Below are positions 21,021-31,600 of a stretch of DNA of 64,000 bases, piece after piece. The stretch spans positions 2,298,341-2,362,340 of the forward strand of contig KV748182.1 in NCBI GenBank assembly GCA_001692895.1, written 5' to 3'. The notes under the pieces were generated by a model. That model was given only the letters and a program-made list of their open reading frames with translations. It ran no database searches and was not told where the DNA came from. Position numbers and translations under genes: made by a program. Position 1 is the first letter of the stretch. Every line of letters begins with the position of its first letter. Source of the DNA: Cenococcum geophilum 1.58 (taxonomy: Eukaryota > Ascomycota > Dothideomycetes > Gloniales > Gloniaceae).

Positions 21021-22140
21021 ATGCCACTAAAAGCAGCCACTACGACGCCATTAATAGCAGCAACTACTTTAAAGACAGGAGGTAACACTAGTATAGCGGA
21101 TACTAACTTATAGCAACCTATAACGGTCAGATAGCTATAGGAAATAGTTAACTAGCTAACAGCTAACAATACAGTATTAGAAGAAAGACTTAACAAAATA
21201 GGAGCAGCAAATATCAAGCTACTATTAATTAAGAGATTTATAGGAAAGAGGTTAAAGCTTAAAGGATTCCTTATACAGATATATTTTAAGGTCTTACAGG
21301 AGGGAGTAAAGTTACCTATACCTATAGATCGGATAGCCTATATAGGACTATTCTTATTAAGAAAAGCACTTAAGTAGTTTAAACCTTACTTTATAGAGAT
21401 ATAGGCAAACGGAATGACGACCACTAACTAAGACATGCGATTTATGTTCTTAAGTTAGGAAGGATTTATAGAACGACTAATGCAGATATTTAGAGACCTA
21501 GAAGAAACAACTATAGCAGAAAGAAAACTCCAGAACCTTATATAATAAACTTTAGCAATTAAGTATATAATATAGTTTTAAACACTAGCAATATAAGTAG
21601 AGTAAAATAATAGAGCGCTTATAGCATAGTATAAACAGGGACTTAAGGCTAAAGTCTAGGACGTAATTATCCTAATAGAAGATACGGATACCCTAAGGGA
21701 ACTAATAGATTAGGCAATTAAGATTAATAATTAGATCTACTAAAGGGAATAGGCTAAAAAAGGCCAGGATAGAGTTCTATAGTTATATAAGGCGTAAAGT
21801 ACGTAATAATAAAAGCTAAGTTAGAAACTATAGTACGGCGTAAAGCTAATAAACCTAAGTAGTACTAAAGAAGCCTATAAGAGATGGAGTAAACTATAGA
21901 AACCTAGAGGATAAGGATTAAGTAATTAAAGGTCTAAGGAGCAGAGGCCAAATCAGAGATCTTAATAGTAGAAGACATTTAGGCGGACTCTATAATAAGA
22001 GAAATGGTTTAAAGAAGGAGCTTATATAAATTACAGAAAATAGGGTTATTATATTAAAGACTATAGAAGTAGGTAGAGTTACTATATAGTAAAAGGTATA
22101 AGACTAATAGACGATATATATATATAAAGGGATGATAATA
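21021..22140 (+). pseudogene. gypsy-2 gag
   Basis: ATG at 21021 (MPLKAATTTPLIAATTLKTG), the same N-terminus as gypsy-3 gag. A retrotrans_gag block follows: KGFLIQIYFKVLQEGVKLP (about 21260-21315), AYIGLFLLRKALK*FKPY (about 21335-21390), EETTIAERKLQNL (about 21500-21540). Stops are all TAA/TAG. Frame becomes hard to follow after about 21800. Confidence 0.8.
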
Positions 22141-24400
22141 TACTACGAGGAACAAAAGAGTGTTTAATTAAAAGTTTTGCATTTTATTATAATAACATAT
22201 ACTAAATTTATAAAGACGCTAAGTACGGCGTAAGCTATTAGCTATAAAAGCTAGCACCTATAGGATGCAGAGGAACCAATAAACTAGTTCGCAGATTGGA
22301 TATTAAGGATAATAAATTTAACCTAGGCAAAATATTCCATAACGATAAGGTAATAAGGGCCGCTTACTAAAAGCAAATAGACCTTAGAGATATTATACTA
22401 AAAGTAGAGGATAATTCTATTATAAAATAAGGAATATTAGTAGGGATTAAAACCCCACTAGATATAATGTCTATCGCTTTATAAGACGTAAGAGAAATAG
22501 GATAGCGAACTACTTCGGCACTTAATAAAGGCAAAAGACTAAAGGCTTAAGATTCTTAAGATAAGATAAGAGATAACTAAGATTCTTAAGACGAGATAAG
22601 GTAAGCTTAAGAACCCATAACAGATAGAAACCAATAGAGTAGAGCAGCGGCTTAGTTTAAAGATATATAAATAAGCTTAGGACAAGAATTCCTAACGGCA
22701 TAAGATTCTTAAAATAAGATAAGTAAGATCTAGGACTCTTAAGATAAGATGAGGATACTAGTTAAGCCTAGTTAGACTAAGGTAGGGGCTAAGCTTAAGT
22801 TAGAAGCAAGCTTAGGATTAAAGAACCTAAGGGGTTAAGAATTTGGGGTATAAATCAGGACACCCATAGATAAAAGGCTGGGAGCTTCTTTATAGATTAA
22901 AGAATCTACAGTATAAATAGCAATTAAACTAGAAGACAAATATATAGACTTAGAGGATTTACTAGTTAAACAAAGTGTTCGGACTAAAGATTAAAAAGCC
23001 AATATTAGGATTAAGAAGTAAGATGACTTTAAGGATTAAAGCGTAAGGCACAAACCAAAAGAAACCATAGAAGAATTTAGATAAAGAATTATTACGTAGC
23101 AAGAACAGAAACTAGACAAAAGATCTAGTATATTAGGATATATAAAGGACAGAGCACCAATACAAAGAATTACTAATAGGCCGAGAGTAGGCATACTAAG
23201 AGCTAAGTGGCTTACCAAATTAGAATAAGAAGAGGATTTAGGGATTCCTACTAGGTTTAAGGAATAATATACTAAAGGCTATTACAACGCAGCAATAAAG
23301 AGATATTTCCTTACGGACAGACTATATACACTCTAGCAGCTATACCAAAAGTGGTATAGGCAACAACGCAATAATGAGTAGGAAGATTTCTATATATAGT
23401 TAAATAAAAAAGTTATCTAAAACTACCTAATTATAGAGAAGGCCATAATACATATTAAAGGAGCCTTAATTATAACGTTAAAGGATCTAGAGGAACGTTT
23501 AGAGGACTAAAGAAGCAAGAGGCGCATCTTAGTACCTATGAATAAAATTATAACGTTTAGATTAGCACAATAAAGGTTTAAACTTAAGGGTAAAGATAAG
23601 CTAAGAGTTAACCTAAAGCACTTAGCATACTATACGATATTATAAATTGCGTGTATAGACAATATATACGAAATATATAAGAATCTAAAAGAAAAGAATT
23701 GGAAATACCCTATAAGGATATACTAGATAATGGACAAGCAATAGTATAGAAATACTAAATATATGCATAGATAGCATCCAATAGAAATCTAAAAGAAAGG
23801 AAGTTTAGTACTTTAACTAGAAAGATTCCTTATAGAAGAATACTTAGACGGATAATAGTGGTGGGAATACCCAGAAAACACGTATCTATAGTATATTAAA
23901 GATAAAAAGCGAACTAGGTATTAGCTAAAAAATAAGCTAAGTGCACTAGGATTAAGTAGCTAATAGTTAGAAAAAGTAGAGGCCTATAGGACTAAAGGGA
24001 GCTAGTAGTAAAGCCTTAGACCCTTAAAGAAATTTAAAGACAATACCTAAATTTACGGATTAATTAGCAAGATTAGCAGTTTAAAGCGCTAATAGATAGT
24101 AGAGCAACACAAAACCATATCTTACTAGCAGTAGTTAAGAGAATAGGGCTACCTTATAGATAAAAGGAGCAACCTTACCTATTAGTTACAATTTTAGGAG
24201 ATCCAATAACCTATAGAGGAGGGATTATTAATCTTAAAACAGGACCTATTTAGATAACTATTAAAGGAAGACAAATTAAGATGTCTTTTAATATCCTACC
24301 ATTGGGACGGGATAAGGTAGTATTAAATATACTTTGGTTATAGGAATATAATCTAAAAATCAATTAGATTACAGGTTAGGTCAATATTAGAGATACTTAA
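22141..24400 (+). pseudogene. gypsy-2 region between gag and RT (protease region)
   Basis: Mutated DNA linking gag to RT. It includes direct repeats of an AAGATTCTTAAGATAAGATAA-like sequence at about 22548, 22578, 22705 and 22733. Around 24060-24310 a protease-like stretch can be read (LPLGRDKVVLNI-type at about 24295-24330). No uninterrupted frame; short open frames on the minus strand here are shadows. Confidence 0.5.
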
Positions 24401-24599
24401 CGCCGTAAGATGCGATAATAAGCTAAGTTGGTATAGTACCAAGTAGGAGCAACCTATAAAGAAATAGAAAAAGGACTAAGCTATATACTAAAGAGATACC
24501 ATAAGTATGGTAAGAAACTATAGTTACCGGAAAGTAAAAAGCTATTAGAATATATAGCATAGGACTATAAAATAGAGTTAGAACTAGGAATAAGTCTAA

Positions 24600-27420
24600 A
24601 GTTCTTTCCAATCTATAAGCTTACTAAAGAAGAGGGTAAAGCGTTAAAAGAGTTTATCTAGGAAAATCTATAAAAGGGATATATTAGACCATTGCAGTTA
24701 TTAGCGGGTTATCCAGTACTATTTATACTAAAGAAGAATGGCAAACTAAGGCTATATATTAACTATAAATAGTTAAACAGNATTACTAGAAAGGATAGGT
24801 ATCTTTTACCCTTAATTAGCGAAATCTAAGACAGGATAGGTAATGCGCAAATCTTTATAAAGATAGATCTAAGATAGGCGTACCATTAGATTAGGATTAA
24901 GGAAGGCAATAAATAAAAGGCAGCCTTTAGGTTAAAGGAAGGACTATATAAACCATTAGTTATATAATTCGGGCTTATAAACGCACTAGCAACGTTCTAG
25001 AAGCGTATTAACAATATATTAGAAGAACACTTAGATGAATTTATTATAGCATATCTTAATAATATTATTATCTACTTAATAACTAAAAAAGAACACGGGG
25101 AACACATTAAATAGGTCCTAAAGAGACTATAAGAAGAACAGATGCTAGTAGTAATTAAGAAATACGAGTTCTTCACCAGGAAGACCGATTTTGTTAGATT
25201 TATCATTAAACTAGGCCAACTTAGCATAGATTTAATAAAGATCAAGGCTATAGTAAATTAGCAGAAACTAGAGAATGTTATACAGTTAAAATCGTTCCTA
25301 GGGTTTTATAATTACTATAGAAGGTTTATAACATAGTAGTTAAAGGATATTAAGCCATTTACGCGGTTAACAAAGAAAGAAGAACTATAGGTATAGGGGG
25401 AAGAGCAAAGAAAACTCTTTAAGAAAGTCAAAGAGTTATTTACCCAGAAGCCAGTTCTTAAGATCTATTAACTAGGACTAAAGACGGTTATAGAAATAAA
25501 TGCATCAGACTATATATTAGGGGCGTACTTTATATAAAAGCATTAAGATAAATGGCACCTAGTAGCATACTACAGTCGGAAGATAACACCACTAGAGTTA
25601 AACTATAATATCTATAACAAAGAGTTATTAGGTATAGTTACAGTATTAAAGGAATAGAGAGTATTCTTATAAGGCATAGAGAAACCATTTATAGTTAAAA
25701 CAGATTATAAGAACCTAATAGGATTCCTAACAACAAAGGAACTTAACTAAAGACAGGTTAAATAGGCAGAGATACTTACGGAATACCATTTTAAGATTTA
25801 GTATACTAAAGGTACAGACAATACGCAGGCAGATGCTTTAAGCCGTAAAGCTAAACTACAAAATAAGAAAAAGCCATTAGGGGCTTTATTGCGAAAAGAT
25901 ATAGACGGATTAATTAGGTACAATTATCCAAAAATTACAGCAACTTAAAAAGACAACGAACTAGAGAAAGTCTATAAGATACTAAAAAGCTTTTAGGCAT
26001 AAAGAATTCTAAAAGTACAGCTAGAAGATCTATAGACGGATATATATAAAAATCAAAAAGTAAAGTATATCCTAAAAAGCATAGCAGAGCAATTCGTGGA
26101 GGACTTTTATAAGGGACTAACCTAAGGACATAATAGAGCTACGGGCTTAGTGTTAAGACTCTAAGAGGAGTACATTATTAATAAAATCTAAAGGATAGCC
26201 AAAAGGGTTATAAAGGAATATCTAAATTGCTAAAGAAATAAACTAATAAGGCATAAGCCATATAGAGGGCTACAACCTATTAAAATACCAGAGAGACTAT
26301 AGGAGGTCATATTATAGGACTTTATTATTAAGTTACTAAAATTAAAAAACCCTATTACCGGATAAGATTACGACGCGATCTTAATAATAGTAGATAAGCT
26401 TATAAAGTAGGAATACTTTATAGCATACATAAAAGAAATCTTAGTAGAAGATATCGCTAGAATCTATATTAAAGAAGTATTTATAAGACATAGAGCACTA
26501 AGTAAAATCATATTAGATAGAGATCTAAGATTTATAGCAGTATTCTAAGAAGTATTCTTAGCGAAGCAAGGAGTTTAAGCAGCAACTTTTACCGCATATT
26601 ATCTACAGACAGACAGTTAAACGGAAAGGTTAAATTAAACGCTAGAGTAGTACCTAAGACATTATATTAATTATACACAAAATAATTAGGTATCGCTATT
26701 ACTAGTTATATAATTCGCATATAATATAACACCTTAAGAAGGAATAGGCATATTACTATTTAAGGCAAATTATAGATACGAGCTAAGAATATCGTTATTA
26801 CCATAGTAAGTAAAGAAAACGAGTAGTATAGCTAAAGAGAGAATAAAGACATTAATAAATCTTTATATAGACCTTACGGAATTAATAAAGAAAGTATAAG
26901 AAAGAATAAAAAAGTACTATAATACTAAGAGATCTAAGGGACCAGATCTTAAGGAGGGAGATAAAGTATAGCTACTATATAAAAATTTCAAGAGTTAATA
27001 ATTAAGTAAGAAATTGGACCATGTCAGACTAGGACCTTTTAAAATTACACAAAGGATTTCACCGGTTACGTTTAAGTTAAACCTACTAGCTAAAATAAAG
27101 ATCTACCCTATATAGCACATTGTAATGCTAGAGCCAGTATATAGGAATATTAAGCCACTAGTCTATAAAGCAGACACGTATAGAGGATAAGAAGAAGACA
27201 AATAGCAAGTATTAAAGATCGTTAATTATAAGAATATTAACAACAAGATATAGTACGAGGTTAAGTAGATAGGCTACACTAAAACTACTTAAGAGCCACT
27301 AGAGAATTTAAAGAACGCTATAGAAAAGGTACAGGAGTATTAGAAGAGATTAGATTAGGCAGTATTAATAAAAAAGGATTACCAAAGAATAAGTCACCTA
27401 AGGGGGACCCAAGAAGAGCA
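24600..27420 (+). pseudogene. gypsy-2 pol: RT, RNase H, integrase, chromodomain
   Basis: RT: FFPIYKLTKEEGKALKEFI, GYIRPLQ, LRLYINYK*LN next to an N base at 24781, AAFRLKEGLYKPLVI, and YLNN at 25052-25063 in place of YLDD. FVRFIIKLGQ, then SFLGFYNYYRRFIT. RNase H about 25490-25800 (EINASDYILGAYF, YNIYNKELLGIV, DALSRKAKL). Integrase about 26090-26750. A chromodomain at about 27225-27345 reads YEVK*IGYTKTT*EPLENL, where both stops fall on expected Trp positions. Domain order identifies a chromovirus. Confidence 0.92.
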
Positions 27421-28077
27421 GTTACCGAACTACTTAGATCTATTTCCTTCTCTATTAAAAGAAAATCCATTCTTTTATCACCTAGTTCCTACAGACCTTA
27501 TTTTATAAGTTTTTACTCCTTAGAGCAAACCTTCTTACAAACGCATTAAAGACGCTAAACTTTTATAAAGGTAGACTACTAAGCCTTAAGGGCACAAGCA
27601 GATTCTTTAGATCGATAATAGGCTTCCGCTAGTACTGCGGCAAGATTACCCTTAAGTTTTTCTGCCTTAGATTAAATACAAGACCCTAAAATAAATTAAT
27701 TAGGGAACTAGACAACTATTAAGAGTAATAGGTCGCGCATATTCAATATTAGAGATAAAGTAAACATTATAGGATAACCAAATATTTGCTTTAGTGTACT
27801 CTAAACAAGAGAAAGATTGCTAGGATAAAGGACTTACTAACGCAACGCAAACTAGCCCCTCTTTTACATAACAAGAACATAGAAATAGTATTATCTTACT
27901 AAGAGATAATATTACAGCAATAGTACGAGACCGACGGGCTATAGAGGAAGAAGAAGGTGCTTTAGGTATTATAAGTAATAATATTAACCAAATTAATTAG
28001 ACGGATATTATACCTCTAGTAAACGACCTAAAGATACTAGGTATCTTTAAGGACAAAGATAAAGAGAAGGGAGATAG
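27421..28077 (+). other. gypsy-2 3' untranslated region and polypurine tract
   Basis: No coding resemblance past about 27490. Ends in the purine-rich run AAAGATAAAGAGAAGGGAGA directly before the LTR. Confidence 0.6.
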
Positions 28078-28502
28078 TATTACGGACGCTTTAAGTACAA
28101 TATTATAACTACTTAGAGAGGAGTTAAAAGAAGCTAGTTAGTTAATATAAGCATAGTCTAGAATAGAACCCATAGAACTATATAATAAGGAATAGTAAGC
28201 AGAGTCACATAATATAATCTATATAATTTGTATAATCTATAAAATCTATTACAGAGCGAATAGAGTAGATAGAGTAGACAGAGTAACAACTTTCTTAGGA
28301 GTACGGTTGTGTATTTAAGGACCCTCAGTCCCTACCTAGATAGTTCCTTCCTTGTAATAATTCTTAGAATACAATTAGAGTTAATCTATTAGGCAACCAC
28401 TCCACCAGTTATTATTACGTTGTTAACTTTTATACTTGCATTTCCTACACACCTAGCCCATTAACGAACCCATCGTAGTTCTTGCTACAAGGTTCCGTTA
28501 CA
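28078..28502 (+). repeat. gypsy-2 3' LTR
   Basis: Starts TATTACGGACGCTTTAAG (TG changed to TA) and ends GGTTCCGTTACA. Its outer part is the better preserved, the mirror image of the 5' LTR. Confidence 0.95.
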
Positions 28503-28654
28503 GTTTTAAAAAAAAAAGGGAAGAAAGTAGCTATTAAGGACGTCCTATAAAAGCGCTAGGTCTATAATAGTAGTTTAAAAAAAGCTACCGTTAGTGCTTA
28601 TAAAGGAGGAGGTCTTAAGATAGGTCTTTAAATTAGACGTCCAGAGGATACTAA
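28503..28654 (+). pseudogene. Unrecognised basic, Gln/Lys-rich frame, 3' part
   Basis: Continues the frame interrupted at 20551. After the A run it remains basic (KKKREESSY, then presumptive Gln and Arg residues) and ends near 28650 where module B begins. Confidence 0.4.
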
Positions 28655-29800
28655 GAGCCTTAATTATATAATACAGAGCCTTAATCAATTATATAAATGC
28701 AGAGCTTTAACTAAATAACTATACAGCTAGAGTTTTAATTAATTATCTAAAGATATAAGGCCTATAGATATAGAGCCTAGGTTATATATATAGTAGAAAA
28801 CGCCTTAGTTAAATCTTAATTAACTAGACACTGTTTCTATAGTTAAGATAGATTAACTATAGCTCTTAACCAGGCCGACCTAATACCCTATTTAAACGCT
28901 GGTTAATTATACGTTATCACAGCTAGATTAAATCAGTTACCCATTACCACCTAGCTAGACGTCTTCGATTAGCAGTTAAAAATCCTATAATTGTAGATAG
29001 ATAGGCACTAGGTCTAATTAGGAAACTAGTATACGGCTAGAGGATTATTAAAAGCACTACTAATTAACGTTTTAGAGCCTCTATAAGAGCCTCTTCCCTT
29101 AACTACCTACCCCTATTAATTAATTGCCGCCCGTCTTAACGCCTATAGATTAGTTACTAAAACAATCTTTCCTTTAGATATAGATATAGAGCTTTATACG
29201 GAATCTTATATAGAGTCTACGGATATAGAGCATATAGGTATAAAGCCTTAATTAGATAATAGTACGGCAGCTTAACTAGACGCCTATATATATAAAGCCT
29301 TAACCAATTATATATCTATACGGAAGTTTTAATTAATTATCTACAGATATAGAGCCTTAGTTATATCTAGGGTAAAAAATACCTTAAGTTAAGCTAGGGC
29401 CTTATTAGATCTTAATTAGCTAAACGCTATCTCCGCATTTAAATTAAGACAATTAGAGCCTTTAACCGGGCTAACTTTCTACCTTAATTAAACTACCGAA
29501 CGATTAGCTGCAGCACGTCGTCGCTAATCAATTAGATAGTCTTCGGCTAGTAGTTAAGGCAGGTATATAGGCACGTATATAGACATATATATAGATGTGG
29601 ACGCAGAATATACAATACAGAGCTACTAATGCACAGCTAGATATACAGCTAGACGCATAGCTAGGTGCAGGGCCTAATATAAAGCTATAGGTAGAGCCTT
29701 AATCAAAAGCTGCGTATAATACAGACTAATACGGAGTCTTAATATTAAACGACTAACTAAACAATTAAATTAAGCCAAGGCCTCTACTATCTTAATTAAC
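28655..29800 (+). repeat. Diverged repeat modules, copies B, C and a partial D
   Basis: Copy B about 28655-28960, copy C about 29200-29560, partial copy D about 29580-29800. Each has AGAGCCTTAATTAA-like motifs and then a GC-rich landmark: B TTAACCAGGCCGACC, C TTTAACCGGGCTAAC, matching GGCCGGGCCGACC in copy A. TTAATTAAAC-like sequence follows the landmark in A and C, TATTTAAACG in B. DNA between copies is not recognised. Confidence 0.5.
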
Positions 29801-29995
29801 TGCTTAATCTCCACTGTTCTAGATCTATACCGCCGCTAGATCTATTTTACTGCTAAATCTACTAGATCTTTCTACGATTACTCTACTAACCGCTATACCC
29901 TACTGTTTTAATCGCCCCGCCGCCGCGGTTCTAACTAGCCGCCTCCGACCAACTACTATTAACCATTCTATTACTACTGCTACTACTACTACTAC
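29801..29995. repeat. Pyrimidine-biased DNA ending in a TAC microsatellite
   Basis: No gene. TAGATCT-like motifs recur at 29820-29870, and a CTACTACTACTACTAC run ends at 29995, the insertion site of copia-2. Confidence 0.6.
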
Positions 29996-30170
29996 TGTCA
30001 GATAATCTGTATTCTTGGTGGCGTAGGACGTGCACTGGTCACGTGCACGGGTCACGTGTATTGTAAATATCTTCGTCTAAGCCCAGGGGCCCTAGGTCAA
30101 GACATGATCAAGATTATCAATCAATCAACCCATTTTCATCAATGAATAGCTCTATATGAACTATCTGACA
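29996..30170 (+). repeat. copia-2 5' LTR (unmutated)
   Basis: Starts TGTCAGATAATCTGTATTC and ends CTATCTGACA. Contains CACGTGCACGGGTCACGTG, a palindrome-rich motif in the 5' part (about 30040-30058). Confidence 0.95.
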
Positions 30171-30310
30171 GTTATAAGCCCGGTCCGCCGACACAAGAAG
30201 CTATTCAGCTATTACTCAATCATTTGAAGAAATTCTACCTCATCGTCAGACTCTGACACCTCATCGTCACAAGACGACCCTGATCGAAATCCTACCTCAA
30301 TTGTCACAGG

Positions 30311-30403
30311 ACGAGATTCCACGAGATTCCACGAGACTCCACCTCAATCGTCAAAGGACGATCCTGATGACAAGGACGATCCTGCGACAAGGACGATCCT
30401 GAC
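30311..30403 (+). repeat. Two short tandem arrays in the copia-2 leader
   Basis: ACGAGATTCC three times at 30311-30340 (third copy ACGAGACTCC), then AAGGACGATCCTG three times at 30354-30366, 30372-30384 and 30389-30401. Confidence 0.9.
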
Positions 30404-30442
30404 GACGAATTCCATCTCAATTCCCATCTGCCTATCAGTCAA

Positions 30443-31600
30443 ATGACTCCACCGACGTCGTCGTCTTCCACAATCATCCTCAATAAGCCAGAAGACTGGG
30501 AGCAATGGATCTAGCAACTACAAGCCCTCGTGGACAAACGAATTTGGGCCCATGTTGACCCAGATAAGGAAGCACCTTAATGAGGTCTACTATAAGAACC
30601 AGCCTATCCAGAAGTTACAGATTTAATGAGAATGCAACCTTATATATATAGCTCTCGACAAATTAACAGAGAGCGTACGAGAATAGTAGACGATACTATA
30701 GCTAGGATATAAAGTATTTCCTAAAACAAGAAGAGCACCTTTAAAAGATACGCACCCAAATTACGTCTACAGTATTAATTCAGAAGAAGCTACTGCTTAA
30801 CCCTTCGCTTATAGTTAAGGAATGGATATCTTAGTTAAAGGAGAATACAGAACCTACCTTATTATTTATTAGGAAAAAGGTATAATACTAGTATACGGAA
30901 GCTCTTAAGGGGTTTAAACACTTATTAAAATTAAATTAATGGTTAGATTAATGGGAATATATAATAGTACTAGAAGAGAAGTATAAGATCCCTTAAATGT
31001 CTAATAGAATCTGGCTATAAGAATTAATAGAAGTTATTTAACCCTTTAGTAACGCCTACTATATAAAGTATACTACTAAGTTAAATAACCCTTAGAAGTT
31101 AAGATCTTCTAAATACCGTAGAGTAGCAAAGGAGCTGCAAGAAGGACTTAAAATACCCTTAAAGAAAGCCAATACTACTATAAGAGGGAGTACCTTTAAT
31201 GCAGACTTTATAGAGTAAGCTATAATAGATTACTCTAATACTACTAAAGGTTTAGGGAAAGGAACCTTAGTATATACTAGATGCTTAAAGAGAGCTGGGT
31301 TACTAGTAGATAAGGAGATATCCTATAAGAGGCTACTACCTATATACTTAGCGTGCGAGAAATAAGGACATTCCCTATAGGACTATTAGTATTTATTTAA
31401 AGACAAGAGACCTAAAGGAGTTATAATCGGAGATGCTTATATTAAAAGGGTATTAAAGAAGGTAGAAAAGAATAAGGATCTCACTAACTAAGTTATAAAG
31501 ATTAGACTTAAAGAATAGGAAGATAAGGCTTAATAACGATAGGACGAGAGTTAGGAAGTTAAGATTAAGGAAGAAGCTAATGCGATATTTCTAGAATTGT
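30443..31600 (+). pseudogene. copia-2 gag
   Basis: ATG at 30443: MTPPTSSSSTIILNKPEDWE, then QALVDKRIWAHVDPDKEAP. The pattern W-x2-W-I-x-Q-L plus I-W-x-x-V-D-P is typical of fungal copia gag N-termini. A TAG at 30512-30514 stands where Gln is expected even in the spared part, and TAA/TGA follow at 30578-30583. Beyond about 30640 the frame is littered with TAA/TAG. An ATG in the GC-normal leader just before the gag domain makes this start the best choice. Confidence 0.8.

Larger units (their letters stand above)
20552..28502 (+). mobile_element. gypsy-2: Ty3/gypsy chromovirus, full length, degraded
   Basis: 7951 bp with two 425-bp LTRs (20552-20976, 28078-28502) and TSD GTTTT (20547-20551, 28503-28507). 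Gag then pol with a C-terminal chromodomain on the plus strand, and a purine-rich tract AAAGAGAAGGGAGATAG just before the 3' LTR. Chromodomains direct integration towards methylated-histone chromatin in this clade. All frames carry RIP stops. Same family as gypsy-3. Confidence 0.95.

Noticed and set aside
23036-24611. Short minus-strand frames of 60 and 62 codons
   Set aside because: Hydrophobic shadow frames opposite gypsy-2 pol; RIP DNA produces such frames because its complement is rich in Leu and Tyr codons.
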